A stretch of DNA of 64,000 nt from Gossypium raimondii (GCF_025698545.1 NC_068575.1:47377980-47441979), one strand, 5' to 3'. Counted from the stretch's first letter, positions 49,110 to 63,356 are shown. The notes: a model not told the origin generated them from the sequence alone. Translations and numbers: made by a program.

Positions 49110-49140
49110 TTTGGTGTGAAGGTAAATTGATCTAAATATC

Positions 49141-50198
49141 CGTCATTATATCCGATTTCGTTAATAGGTATTAAAACATGACATGTTGAATATATATTGA
49201 ATTGAAGTGGATGTTAATGTAAATATAAGCCATTAGCATAGAAAAAAAAAACACTTATATCAAAAATATATATTTTATTAGCCAAACACATAATAGAAAA
49301 TTAAAAATACTAATAATCATAAAAGTTGAAATTACAACCATAGTAATTACAATTTCATCTCATTTCTAGATTATTTCCAAACATATCATTAATTTTAAAT
49401 TTATTTATATCTTTTATAAAATATTATTATAAAATTATTAATCGAACCATATTTTTATTCATATCAATCGTGTTAATAATTGCACATGTGATTTGGTCAT
49501 TTAGCGATTTTATTATAACAACCAAAGGATGAGATTTTTATTATGTATAATAATTATTTTTAAAGTAGTATTAATTCTATATAAAATTTGATAATTTAAC
49601 CTTGAATTAAATTAATAAATTATTTTATATAAATTTTAGCTTATTTATATTGCAATATTATTTTATGTCACATTTTATATTATATTTAAACTATTTTAAA
49701 TCATATTTATTTATAATATATTTAACCTTTTGAATTGATATAATGGGTAAGGTAGTCAATATTGTACTAGTGGATGTACCATTGTTTTTATTTTGGTACA
49801 TACGGATACTAATATGCTTCGATGTACCATTTTGAATATATCAATACTTTTACATATTTTAAAATTTAAAATATTAAAATCTTATACCAATCGATATAAG
49901 TTGGTATGTACTGGTACAAATCAAAATGCACCGATACAACCGACACTGACTGAAATTTAAATTAGAACAGAAATTAAAATTTGTTATTTCAATTTATTAC
50001 CAGAACAAGACGTTTCAAATCATATAGAATTAACTTCTTGATTACGAGTGAATAAGACACCAATTCAATTAAAAAATAATTAAAAATTTATTTTAAAAAA
50101 TGGTAAATATAATTATGCGAGTGCTTTTTATATTTTTCCGAAATAAAGAGAAAAATATTTGAACTTCAACAACCAAAGACTTCAAATCCTACTTTTTG
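49141..50198. other. AT-rich intergenic sequence, no gene
   Basis: It is very AT-rich. Around 49750-49960 GGTAC/GTACC-rich phrases recur (for example TGGTATGTACTGGTAC); a related patch is at about 54870-54990. They look like a decayed dispersed repeat. Confidence 0.4.
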
Positions 50199-50296
50199 TG
50201 GGCTTAAATGGGCCTAGGATTTCAGCTCCACCCCCAAGTTACTCAACACTCTCGTAAGCCCACAAAAAGCTAATAGGGAAAGAATACGTAGGGTTT
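50199..50296 (+). promoter_or_regulatory. site II and telo-box cluster upstream of RPL18a
   Basis: TGGGCT (50199-50204), TGGGCC (50209-50214) and a reverse site AGCCCA (50257-50262) are site II elements. TAGGGTTT at 50289-50296 is the complement of the telo-box AAACCCTA. This pairing is well known in plant ribosomal-protein promoters, where TCP factors and telo-box binders drive expression in dividing cells. It lies 100-200 bases before the ATG. Confidence 0.7.
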
Positions 50297-50399
50297 TTTT
50301 TTATCCCTACCACTGCGCTGCCATAAGAGAAGTACAGGGAGAAACCAGGGAACGGGCCATAGCAGTGAGCGGCAGCTTATCTTCTTCTTTATTACAAAA

Positions 50400-51788
<1,389 letters not shown>

Positions 51789-52385
51789 TAGTCCATAATT
51801 GATGATGGTAGGGTAAAAGCCCATTTAGGTTGATTACTTGTCCTTGAGATGGATAGCATACATCAGATTTTGAACACTTTATGTTTACTTTTGTAGCCCC
51901 TTATGTCTTGGAAGATTTTGTAGTTTGAGAAGTTTATTTTTAATTTGATTACCTTGGTGAATTACTATTTATAATAATATTGGACCATTGTCTAGTTGGT
52001 GAAGTTTCTGTTATCACTTTGCTATCACAAAATCCTTCCTACAAGCAAAAAAAATGACTTCTAAATTTACCGTTGAAACTTTACCTCTTAAATCACTTTT
52101 GAAATATCTAAATACCAAATTTCCCTATTAGAAATACTGTAAACAAAGTAAAAAGTACACTAAAAATGAAAATAAGTGACTGGATTGCTTCTCAGTTAAG
52201 AGTTAAAATTCAAGATCTGCCCCAAAATTACCCTTCTATTTTTATCAATAGTACCTCCATCAAAAAGTTTCCCGTTGCTGTAAAATGCTAAAAAAACAGA
52301 TGTGGACAAAACAATCTATACAAAAATCCAGTTAGTCCAAGGAGGGAAGCAAGATTCTCAGACATGTCTTCTGGACTAAAAGCTC
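51789..52385. other. convergent 3' region between RPL18a and PTF2
   Basis: It holds the 3' UTRs of both genes. No other gene or repeat is visible. Confidence 0.5.
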
Positions 52386-53966
52386 TCATATTGTCCCAGA
52401 GTTGAAGACATACAAACCTAGCAAAGCTCGATAATGGCCTTTCTCGATATCTTCTTCTTTAACCCGATGCAAAAGGAGGGCTTCAATAACAAAATCTTCC
52501 CAATCAATTTCACTGGCTTGTCTTCTCTTTCTCTTCTTCCCACCACAAGCAACTTCTGAAGAGTTTAGATTGTCACTACCATCTGAACCAGCATAGGATG
52601 GATCCATTATCTTATTGATTCGCACCTTAGCGGCGTTAATCTTTTGCCTTCTCCTCTCATTTGCCTTGCAACCGGCAATAAAAGATGGTGGCATCATATC
52701 AAAACCTACTTCTTTTTCCAAAATTTGCTTTAGAAGAAGCTTTTTACTTAATTCTGATTTCCCACTCCACCAATCCTGATATGCATATGGCTCGAGCCCC
52801 CATCTCTTTCGCACATGAATCTGTCGACTTTGTCCATTCAACTTCTCAGCATCAACCTCGTTTGAAAACCTTGAATAAATCAAGGACAAGCATTCATGTG
52901 AAAGCTTAAGGTTATTTCCATCATTATCATTAGATAATGTAGGAAAATCGCTTCTGTTCCTTACCTCAAAATATTGAGAATCACCATTAGAAAGGTTCTC
53001 ATCATTCCCATATGCAGCAACTTTTTGCAAACACTCACTAATCACATCTTCCATATCAAAAGGCTCAACCCTCTCACCTCCTCCTCCAGGCACTTCCATC
53101 GACTTTAGCTCCATATACTGAATAACAAATGGTGCATACTTGACCACATTTTTCACTGAAATATCTTTCCCCCATGGCAACACTTGAGCAACCCTGACAA
53201 GTGCGGCCAAGAGCTCCTTATACCTCAACTTACAAGTAGACACCACGGCATGAACATGCTCCGCCACATCCTCGATCTTCAAACCATCCACCCCATTCAA
53301 CTCGGCAACAAACGCCATCACTGCTGCCACCACCGGCAAAGGCCTCCTTCCTGTGGTCAAAGACCACTTGACAGCACAATTGACCAAAAAAATACCTTGT
53401 TTCATCATCATCTCTTTCTTATCCTCATCCACATTTTTCCTATTCATAAAATTATTGAATTCTCTTTCAAACAAACCGGCGATACTAATCTCAGGCAAAC
53501 TCAATTTCAGAAACTTAACGACACGAGCAATCATCCTACCTAATTCATAAATATCACAACCAACAGCCTTGGCAACCTCGGCGGCGGGAAAAAACTTCTT
53601 GTCTCTCCTCATAACAACATAAGAACAAGCACCGATTAGAACATTAAACCAATCGCCTTCACCGAATTCCCCATCGGTGATCTCCTCGATCATAGAAGTA
53701 ATGCCGCTTTCAGAATAAGTTATGTCAAGCCTCAAGGCGTATTCGTGGATTAAGGTTTTGGCTTGGTAGATTTTCCTGTCTTTGTAAGAGATGCGAGAAC
53801 CGGTACCTGCGTAGCCGATGTGGATATTGGTGCCTGTGGGACCGGTGATGCCGCCGATTTGGGCTTCGTAGTTGTCGAAATCGAGGATGGTGTAGCATTT
53901 GGAGCAGACGAGGTTGCCTGTCTGGTCGTCGCGAATGGTCGAATGGCTTCCGCATCTACACGGCAT
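52386..53966 (-). CDS. PTF2: PTF2, plant-specific TFIIB-related protein, intronless
   Basis: A single 526-aa frame from ATG 53966 to TGA/TAA-type stop at 52386 matches the plant PTF2 family in length and layout (Arabidopsis At4g35540 as recalled; required for pollen and embryo development). These nuclear factors resemble TFIIB and bridge TBP and RNA polymerase. Residues 3-24 form a zinc ribbon with Cys3, Cys5, Cys21 and Cys24 (CRC...CSKC). A linker with ISYKDRKIYQAKTLIHEYA follows, then two cyclin-like folds at about 90-280 (GDWFNVLIGACSYVVMRRDK; KFFPAAEVAKAVGCDIYELG; RRPLPVVAAVMAFVAELNGV). The C-terminal half is specific to the family, with a basic GGKKRKRR signal near residue 480 that could be a nuclear signal. 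Nothing is broken. No intron is needed. Confidence 0.9.
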   Translation of the reverse strand: MPCRCGSHSTIRDDQTGNLVCSKCYTILDFDNYEAQIGGITGPTGTNIHIGYAGTGSRISYKDRKIYQAKTLIHEYALRLDITYSESGITSMIEEITDGEFGEGDWFNVLIGACSYVVMRRDKKFFPAAEVAKAVGCDIYELGRMIARVVKFLKLSLPEISIAGLFEREFNNFMNRKNVDEDKKEMMMKQGIFLVNCAVKWSLTTGRRPLPVVAAVMAFVAELNGVDGLKIEDVAEHVHAVVSTCKLRYKELLAALVRVAQVLPWGKDISVKNVVKYAPFVIQYMELKSMEVPGGGGERVEPFDMEDVISECLQKVAAYGNDENLSNGDSQYFEVRNRSDFPTLSNDNDGNNLKLSHECLSLIYSRFSNEVDAEKLNGQSRQIHVRKRWGLEPYAYQDWWSGKSELSKKLLLKQILEKEVGFDMMPPSFIAGCKANERRRQKINAAKVRINKIMDPSYAGSDGSDNLNSSEVACGGKKRKRRQASEIDWEDFVIEALLLHRVKEEDIEKGHYRALLGLYVFNSGTI

Positions 53967-54087
53967 TTCGGTTTGGGGGTTTTCCTAATGGAATCTTTGG
54001 ATGTCCAGCAAAGAAGCAGAGCTGGGTGGATTTTAACGGCGGTTGGGTAGGCTAAATACCCTAAACTTCGAAAACAAAATTTGGAAA

Positions 54088-54402
54088 ATTCTCAAAATTA
54101 TAGATGATGTTTGATTCAACGAGGCTTTGTATATATAAATTTTAATTTCATGAAAATTTAATTTTGATTTAATTATACAATTTAAAAAATAAATATATTA
54201 ATTTATTTTTATATTAGATAATTATAATTATTTATGTATGTAATATATAAATATAAGTTGATATTTTATCAAAAATTATGTTAATAATTTACAAAAATGG
54301 ATCAAATTTAAATTTCATGTATAAAATTATTTAAAATCAAAATTTATATATACAATTACACATTAAATCGTAGTTCATGTATAATTTTGATGTTTATCTC
54401 AT
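54088..54402. repeat. MITE-like element, family B, copy 2
   Basis: It is colinear with 7974-8339: it opens ATTCTCAAAATTATAGATG, contains TTTTGATTTAATTATACA and TTATGTTAATAATTTACAA, and closes GTTCATGTATAATTTTGATG before GTTTATCTC. It has lost part of its right end. It sits about 100 bases upstream of the PTF2 start codon, within its likely promoter. Confidence 0.6.
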
Positions 54403-55082
54403 AAAATTAAAAATTAAAAATAAAAAGAAAAAGGTTAAGTATTGAATCATTTCGAAACTTATACATACTTGTAACTATTTTTTTATCTAATTGATATCTA
54501 AATTTGGAAATCATAAATCAATTTGATTTTTTAGGTTCATCACTAATATCGGTAAAATATGTTGATTAATAGTATGGTAACACATAACAGTCTCACATTT
54601 TGACATGTGGTAAAAAAATAAAAAAATAACTTATAATTTTTGCTATGTGTCAAAATGCAAGGTTGCCGCGTGTTATTATATTATTGATCGTCAGTGTCAC
54701 ATTATTGCTACATTAGCGCTAAATTTGGGTACCAATTAAGTCCAAGAAAAAATATTAAATATAAATGATCACATTCAAATACCTAAAATCTAAAATATCT
54801 AAATATCAAAACCATAACTTTTAAATTGTCGTTTTATTTGAGGGATATCAATCATGGAAGTTAATCCCATTTTGGTACTGCTCGTATCGACAACAGATTT
54901 TAAGTTTCGCTCCAGTGTAAATTTTGGTTGGAACCATCCATACCGATGCGTACTAGTTGGAATATTTTGTATTGGTCGGTACAAAAAAATTCAATTTAAA
55001 ATATATTTTAAATTGAATTTTTTATAATTTTCGTTGTTGTTGAATTATGGATTGCTATATGCATAGTTTGAGACAATCTTAG
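54403..55082. other. intergenic AT-rich sequence
   Basis: There is no gene. A GGTAC-rich patch at about 54870-54990 is related to one near 49790-49950. Confidence 0.4.
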
Positions 55083-55301
55083 GAAAAGGTACTAAAGGGC
55101 CCTTATGTTAGGAGTAAGATTGCATTTAACCTCCTTTACTAAAAAAAAGACAAATTAGTCCCTGTATGTTAAATTAAAGAACAAAATGGGCTTTTCGTTA
55201 AAAGTTTCATCCATTTCTACTATTAAAAACTGGTCCCTATATGTCAACATGAGGTACAAATGACATGCCACATGTAATTGTTTGGTTATTCCGTTTGCCA
55301 T

Positions 55302-58300
55302 TGTAACATCTCGATACTGGACTTGATCGCCGTGTCCAAGTTACAGGGTGTCACATTCGTTGCCGGAGCAACTAAAATCGATAACATCCAATTCAATGTC
55401 AATATACATTTAAATACAAGTAATTCATGCTAATTAAATAATACATTATCATTTTTGGACCTAATACGAGCCTACGAAAGCTCTTTTATTAACCTGGGGT
55501 CGAATTGGATCAAATTGTAAAGGATACAAAATTTTGAATTGACGTCGCGACTTCGGGGATTTCCATATTGTGACGTGACTCTCTGAATAGGGTTTGTTGT
55601 GACCTCGAGGCTACATCATCGCAACGTGAGCCTAAACTGATTCTCGTCACGGCTATGACGTACCCTTGACAACTCAAGAATTTCAATTTGGTACCTAAAT
55701 GAATCATACCAAAACTTCACCAACAAAATATACACTAATCTTAGGACTTCAATTTCAGTCATTCACCATCAAAGCAAGCCTAAAATACAAGGTTCAAACA
55801 TTAACACTCATCAATTCACAAAATCAACAGATGCATTTAGAACTTAACCATTTGTGATATTAAACAAAATGTCCCTAGGTACATGCCGTCAGGCCCAAAT
55901 GAAATACACTTTACAAAACTTTTTGAGTCGAAAATGGTAGTTTGGATGTTGACTTCAAGTTCTGGGGCTTTGAGGAATACCTGAACCTGTGCATAGATAA
56001 AACAAACCAAACGTTGAACAATAGGGCTCAGTGGTACCTTTATGATTTAAGAAATTATAATTTAGTATAAAGGCATGGAAATAAGTATGTGAACTCAAAT
56101 TTTAACTTGTATAAGTTCATATAGATATATACATGAACGTGTGCATATCCTATTAGGTAAGCCTATTTGCTTAACATTTCAACATTATCATCAAAGCTAT
56201 ACTTTTGCAGCTTACCTTTCAATTTCATACATAACAAAGGCATTACTTTAATCAACTTGTCATGATCTATTCCATTACTTACCATATACTTACCGGTCAA
56301 TCCGTTTCTGGAGTCTATCGACTCGTTCGCATTCGTTTTAGTCCCTAAGGCACGATTCCATTTGCTTTACATAATAAGATGCATGCTTCTCCTTTCAAAT
56401 TCATATATGAACATATTCAAAATCTCAAGCATCATATTAGTTCATTTCAATATAAGTTACCAAACTTATTATTAGTGACCCTTATTAACCTAACTCAAAT
56501 TTCAAGATGGATACACAGAATAGACAACCTGTATCTTAATCTAGCACCGTAGTGCACCATTGAATATACCAAAGGAAAGTTATTGGCACACATAGTGCAT
56601 CATCAAGCAAGCCAAAGCAATTATACTAACACACGAGGTGCATCATCAGACGAACCAAAACAATTATACTGACATGCATAGTGCATCATCGAATAAATTG
56701 AAGCATCATGCTCGCATATAAGTGTATCATCAAATGTTCTGAAGCAAATATATTGCTATGTAAGTGTTGGAAAATTGTCGGCGCGACTCCCTTAGCACTT
56801 CGAATCGTCGCTGTTTTGCTTTAATGGACCTGGCTTGTTCAACTATTGTCGGTTCGATCCAGTCCAGTTTCATACGCCAAGCCCGATTCAATCAGTTTAA
56901 GGTTTCGATCTTGGCTTTTGGTTATCAGGTCCAATTTTCAAGTTCAAATTCCCATTGGGCCAATTGTCTGACTTGAAAATTAATTTCAAAAATATCATCT
57001 TCATTTTAATTAATTTGATTAATTTAATTTTACTTGATAAAAATTAAATTTCCCAAAAACCATTGAGATTTTCCAAATTAATTTTCCAAGAAAATTCTTT
57101 AATCAAATTCTCTAGTTGAACGAATTCTCAATTAAATTATTTCCAAAGTCGTAGAATTTTTCTTGTAATTCAAATGTAGTCAGATCAAGCTTTTATTAAG
57201 CTAATGGAAGAACCAGTCAAACATATACAATTAGACTCGAGTAATTGCAATTACGTCAAGAAGCATCGTTCCAATAATTCGCAATTTACTTAACCATGGA
57301 GTCAATCCACAAGAAGTACTATGATTGAAAAATCCTTATTGTATACTATTTATGAAAATAATTCATCCAACTGTTTTGTCCAATGACCTCGTCATATGTG
57401 TGTTACCCTTATATGATGTCTTTGATTCCTTTAAGTTAAATCCGTTCACTCGATACACTAATATTTTATCTCATTGTCACCATTGTGTCTTCTTAATGAT
57501 TAATATGATCATTGTTAACTAATGGCTATGATAAATTGCTTGTTCAAGAACAAGTAACGATAGCCACGTTCCATATTTATCAATCCACATAATGCAAATG
57601 AGAGGATATTATAAAATCTTTAATTGAGCTATGACTTCCATTGTTGCTAGTAAAGCCATGCCATACACAAGTCATGTACCCAACATACTAGTTATCAATT
57701 CGATCATCTTTAGAGCATAAGCCTCCACTTTCATCAAATTACGTGAGTTACATTCGCATAGTTAGTGACTAACTCAGGATTTAGGTAAGTCATACCATGA
57801 ACGTCACAAGCAAATCAATTCACAAACCGATTTAGAATTAATTCAGCTTGGGTTCAGTCCAATGTATCATTCTTCCAATGAGTATATCTATATCTCTACC
57901 CGTGGAGTCAACTTCTCCGATAGCCAAGACTAGCCATCTCCCTAATTGGAATTGTAGGCAACATAATAATCCTTCTAAGTATTTGATCAAATGCTCACTT
58001 TGATTCTTTTATAGGATTACAAACTCATTTAGATTATTTACTGAAGTAAGTTGTCTTTTTTGAAATGTAAATGTTCTTACAGTGCCACTTATCAGCAATT
58101 TGAACTTAGACAGACAATCAATGAGCTAATATTTGCTTGTCACAATTTTGCTATATATGCAAAACATGAAAGACAAAAACACAAAATATATAATAGTGAA
58201 ATGTGAATTAACTTTATCTATTTATTCATCGTTCAAATACATAAAAAATAGTTACATGTTTACTATAATATAGACACATTTCCCAACAATTTGTGCATCA

Positions 58301-59687
58301 TTGAATATACCGAAGCAATTATACTAGTACATAAGTGTATCATAAAATAAATCGAAGCAAATATATTGGCACGTAAGTGCATCATCGGCTAAACCAAAGT
58401 ATAAACATGTACAGTTAATAGAGTAACCAATTTCCAATTTCATTGCATAGTTCAATTCACATCCCATCATTCTCAATTCAACATCAATTCATCATATAAT
58501 ATAACATAATTCATCTCAATTTCATACAAATTTCCTATATCAGTTAAGTCATATAACTTTCTATTCTATTCAATTTAGTCTTTGTCTTGATATTCGATTT
58601 CAACCATAACATTTCAACTTAATAACCATTAACAACTCACCTCAACATTATATAATGCAAAATTTCATGAATATACAATAATTAGATTGATCTCGGGTCA
58701 TAGAGATACAAACCAAAAGCTCCAGTCACTTGTCGTCGGCTCTCGCCTTTCATTTCCCTCTCAATAGTCCTGCGTCGTCTTTTGCTACGAATAATAATTC
58801 AATAATAACACAATATCAAATTTCATATCAAATCACATTCAAATTCAAAGTCATACATATTTTGTAATTTATTCAATTTAGTCCTAAACCTTTACTCATT
58901 AGGGACCTCTTATTTTCTATTCCTACTGAAATTTCATCATAGTTAAGTAATTTTTTAAATTTGATCCCTAATGTACGAAATCAACAATTAAGCTTTACAA
59001 TTTAGTCCTTTTTTAAACTGAACTTAATTTCTATCAAATTCACACCTAATTCTTCAAGAAAACAATGATAACTTTCTAAAATTTTAGCAATTTCACAAAT
59101 TGGTACATGGGCTATCTAAATCAAGCTCCCATGACTTGAAATCTATAAAAAATACAAGAAAAATGACTTAATTGAACTTACCAAATTGATGGTCAAAAGC
59201 TTACGATTTTGAAGCTCTTCTTTAGGTTTTTCTTTCTAATATTTTTGATGGTTTAGGGGGGAAGTTGACAACTTCCCACTGGTGTTTTCTTTATATACTA
59301 ACATTAATTTCTTAATTAAGCTTAATTAATCATGATTTATTCTTTAATTAAACTAATTTTGATTAATAAATTAACCTTAAACCATTCATCATTACCGTAC
59401 ACTAAGTAAATGAAAAAATTGGTTTAATAACTATTTTATTCCTTGGGATAATTGCTATCTAAGTCCTCAATCCATTTCCTAATTAAAAAATTATAGCGAT
59501 TGGACTTTTACAATTTAGTCACTGGGCCTTAATTACTCACAATTTCGGCTAAATCGCTTAACCAAATTTTTAATTCATCAATATACTAACTCCGTAAATA
59601 TCCCCATTTAATATTTACAAACTCAGTTTATGAAAATGAGGTCTTGAAATCACATTTTTCGACACCATTAAATTTTGAATTGATATA
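55302..59687 (-). mobile_element. Gypsy-type solo LTR, itself interrupted by another LTR
   Basis: It starts TGTAACATCTCGATAC and ends near GAATTGATATA (a decayed TGTTACA). The 5-bp flanks GCCAT (55297-55301) and GCCAC (59688-59692) fit a target duplication with one change. The minus-strand start region (GGTGTCGAAAAATGTGATTT then CAAGACCTCATTTTC) is chromovirus-like. Without the nested LTR it is about 2.86 kb, similar to the LTR at 29442-32709. It also holds CATAGTGCATCATC minisatellite units at about 56580-56765 and 58294-58400. Confidence 0.6.
56765..58288 (-). mobile_element. Copia-type solo LTR nested in the Gypsy LTR
   Basis: It is 1524 bp from TGTTGGAAAATTGTCGG to ACATTTCCCAACA. It splits the minisatellite of the host LTR: host sequence GTAAG|TGCATC is rejoined exactly when the element and five bases (ATTTG) are removed. 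Those five bases are the position of a target duplication but match GTAAG at only two of five sites. Read on the minus strand it shares ordered blocks with 870-2302. Confidence 0.7.
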
Positions 59688-59853
59688 GCCACGCCAGTTT
59701 TTAATAATAGAAATAGGTGAAGTTTTTTTTTTTACAAAAATGACTGGTTTCCTCTTTTATCTAATGTATAGGACTAATTTGTTCATTTTTTGAATAAAAG
59801 GGGGAAAAATGCAATTTGACTCCTAGTACATGGGTCTCCATGATACTTTTACC

Positions 59854-60395
59854 AATGTTCTTGTTGTTTAATTTAGGCTTAATGGCTTATTTGACTCTCC
59901 AACTTTACAAAAAAGAAAAAATCATTTTAGCCATCCATTTAATTTTTCGTCTTTTTAATAATTAAACTTGTGATTTTTGTTAACTCACATGGATTGACCA
60001 CGTACTAAAGAATATTTTTAATGATGGATTGTATTTTTGAAGCTTATTAAAGAATATTTTCATAATTGATGAGTATTTTATATTAGGGATTTATTTAATC
60101 TCATTATTTGATATTTATAAATATTTTTATGTACACATATCAATTGCTTTTCAAAATAACAATAAATCCAAAGTAGTATAGTAAAACAAACCGGATAGAT
60201 ACATATCAATACTAATAGAAAAATAATATATCCATCGTTACGGTACTAACTACCTTATTATCAATGAGAAAGGAAAACGTTTATTGGGTTATGAAAAAAA
60301 AACATTTTATTTTCAGACTATAAATTGTTTCAAAACTTTAAAAGAATACTTTAAACTCTCCTCATAATTTTTTATTATGTCTAGGTTATAGATTT
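59854..60395. other. AT-rich intergenic sequence
   Basis: No gene or defined repeat is seen. Confidence 0.4.
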
Positions 60396-60869
60396 AGGCT
60401 TCATTTGATTTCTAAAATTAATTTTATTTTCCTTATTAGAAAATAATTTTATTTTTATTTTTAAAATATTGAAAAATAAGTTTGATAAATAAAAAATTAT
60501 TTTCAACAATAAAAAGACGTTTGGTAATTATTTTTCTATAATAGAAACATGGGAAATAAAATAAAATATATATTTATATGTCAATTAGGGTGCCAAATTT
60601 AATATTTGAAAAATTGTTAGAAAAATATTTTATATTTATATGAGTTTGAATATGGGATAATTGATTTAAAGTTAAAAGCTCTTGTTTTTAGTATTTTCAT
60701 TTTTACAAAATATTTTAATGAAAATAACTTTTATTGTTTTCCAATTTTCACACTTTTTCATTTTCTAAAATCATTTTAAAATGTTCAACTAAATACGTTT
60801 TTAGTGTTCTCAAATTTCTAAGAAAATGAAAACAAAATGATCTTTATTTTGTAAAACCAAACAGAGCCT
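60396..60869. repeat. hAT-like MITE
   Basis: The left end AGGCTTCATTTGATTTCT and right end ACCAAACAGAGCCT are imperfect inverted repeats of the type AGGCTCTGTTTGGT seen at ends of plant hAT MITEs. It is about 475 bp and non-coding. No 8-bp duplication was confirmed. Confidence 0.5.
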
Positions 60870-63356
60870 TTCAAAATTTCATTATTGGCCAAATGATAGC
60901 CGTTAGATTCGTTAGGTTAAATTATGCTATTTCCAAAATTTTATGTGAGAAATATATTATCACACATATAATGAGATGTCAACTTGTTATTATACATATT
61001 GCTCATATCAAAGCTAGTTATTAGAATCAACCACTGTTGTTTATATTAAAACTAAAATTTAAAATTTGGAAGCATAGGGATTAAAAATAATCAAATTGGA
61101 TAACATGGATTAAATGTACAACTTAGCACATAGTACATGATTAATAGCAAAATTTAACCACACAAATTTAATTCTATTGTTTGGATTAAGACAAAATTTA
61201 AAATTCAAAAAATATAAAGTAAATAAACTAAAATTGACCAATTAAAATATTAAGATTAAATCTATAATTTATGCATAATTAAGTGACTAATAGCAAATTT
61301 TGACTTAAAAATAACACTTCAAAGAGAGTAGGAGGTACTTCAAAAAAGAAAAATAAAGGAAAAAGGGTTAAAGTACCTGAAAGGGACAAGGTAAAATGGT
61401 CCATCTATAATTAAATGAATCAATTTAGTTATTATACTATTAAAAAGAATCAAATAAATCCAGATTGTAATGAGTTAACAATTCTTGTATAAAAATGTCT
61501 TAAAAGTTATTTTTTATAGCAATTTAATTCCAAATAAAAAAATTTCATTTACAAAACCATAAAACTATAAAAATATTAACTTTGTTAAACAATAAATGTT
61601 AAGTCTATTCCAATTTGGCCTTGTTAGATTCTTTTTACAAGTACATGGATTAACTTCGTCCATTTAATAGTACCAGGTCCTTATAATAGAGGGACCTTTC
61701 AAGTACATTCATCAAGGAAAAAAGGGCTATAAAGCAAAGTCCTCATGGTAAAAACACTTCTCCAATCACTTGGCATTTTGATATTGAGTAAATTGAGCAA
61801 CTAAAAATAATTAATTATGACAATTAATATTTTCCAACAATAGTATATAATTTTGATTAAATAATAACAAATCAAGCTTTCAGTGTTGACATATTTTATT
61901 TCCTTCCATCATTCCGTAAGTCCATAGATTTGATTCTATAGAACCTTTCTATAACAAATATTTATGTATAATTTTAAAAGAATTAAAAATATAGATCAAA
62001 AGCCAAAGATATAAACTTATTATTTAACCACCTGAAACTTTGGAACTTAGCTCTCCTTTCTATATATGTATATATAAATTGTATATAATGTTAACAGGTT
62101 TACCTTGAACTATGATTGTTTTTAGCCCAATTGATATCAGACTTTAGCCTCAAATGATACCGAGTATTTATAAAAAGGAGATCCTGAAAATGGCTTTCAG
62201 ATCAAGATGTTGACTGTAGAGCAATTTATGGTAATACTAAATTTGCTTAAAGAGGTGAACTTCAAGACACCTACCAATGGCGATAGTTCTGTAACAATGA
62301 AAAGTACTGATGGTATATAGAGTTGAAGCGATCTCACTGGACAACAAACAATACTTCTTACGAAGGAAACTCAATTATCCTATAACACTAAACCTGCTAT
62401 CTCATTAGGGGAAAATGATTCTATTTACAAACAAGCCTTGTAGAAGAATGGAAGTGAAACTGGTATTTGTTTATTCATGTATTCAAACAAACCCCATAAC
62501 TAATATCCACTCCCAGTACCTCCCCCCTTTTTACTTCCCAATTCAATACAAAAACTGCTTTAATGCTGCTTGCAGTTGCCTTCAGAGACACGGGGTAAAT
62601 TCTTAGAATAGAAGGTCGCCCTGCCCCACTCATTACCATTTCTTCTCAGAAACCTGAGTCAAGTAATAAGCAACTACTCTGAAACCATGACTCACAAACT
62701 ATCAAAGAAGCTGAAGAATGAGGGCTTTATCTGGTGCCAGCGGGGGAAACTGCTTTCAACCAGATAGAAGATATAAGCATTTGGATTTGGGTCAAAATGA
62801 ATATAGAGGCAGTTTAAGAACCTTGAATTTGTTCTTCACTTTCATTGCAGCTCGATGAATCCCATGAAAAAAAAGCTGTGTTTCTTTTCTTCTCTTCAGG
62901 ATTCATGCGCATTCTGTCTTCTTCTAGTTCACTTTTCTTTAGAAGAAGAAAAAAAAAAAACAGTAGGCAACAGTGGCTGCATCTTATGGCAATTTGATGA
63001 ATCCTCAGGTTGCTTGGTTTGCAATTATCAATTATATTAATAGGTCATGTCAAGCATACATGTACGTAAAATTAAGAAGAAAAATAAAAAGAATGCTTGA
63101 ATAAAGTTCTATTCCTAATCGATGATCTCGTATTCTTTAGAACCATAACCAAAATTTTTAACTGTAAATGAAGAAATAGCATCATAAAACTACCACAAAG
63201 CGTGCATAATTAAAAACAAAGTTAAACAGCTGACTAGTGGACTCCATTTTCCTTTTGCTGAATAAACAAGTAGTTTAATGTAAGGAAGTCAGTTTAATTC
63301 CTTCAATTCATAACTTGCAATCGATTCAATATCACTGTTATCTATAATTGGATAGG
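60870..63356. other. intergenic sequence, no gene recognised
   Basis: Up to about 62050 it is AT-rich repeat-like DNA. From about 62100 it is less AT-rich and could include the 3' UTR or further exons of the minus-strand gene at 63357, but no protein match was recognised. A fragment at about 61640-61720 (GGTCCTTATAATAGAGGGAC) resembles family A. Confidence 0.4.

Larger units (their letters stand above)
45254..49140 (+). mobile_element. old Gypsy-type LTR fragment carrying a nested Copia element
   Basis: It starts TGTGACGACTCG at 45254, and the following GATATTAGAAAATTCGATTT resembles chromovirus LTR starts. It is interrupted at 45957-48713 by a minus-strand Copia element. It resumes at 48714 with CCTAGGGG/CCTGGGGG-type blocks (about 48940-48990) often seen in such LTRs. 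The right boundary is uncertain. (TA)n runs lie at about 45649-45666 and 45889-45919. Confidence 0.4.
55083..59853. repeat. palindromic MITE, family A, split at its centre by a solo LTR
   Basis: The left arm (55083-55301) and right arm (59688-59853) are imperfect reverse complements. Matching blocks include ACAAATTAGTCC (about 55149) with the complement of GGACTAATTTGT (about 59771), and TTTCTACTATTAAAAACTGG (about 55213) with its counterpart near 59694-59714. Without the insertion the element is about 385 bp with arms of roughly 200 bp. It has no coding capacity. Another copy is at 3538-3800. Confidence 0.65.

Noticed and set aside
53184..54050. Plus-strand frames of 65-119 aa opposite PTF2
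   Set aside because: Antisense shadows of the 526-aa PTF2 frame.
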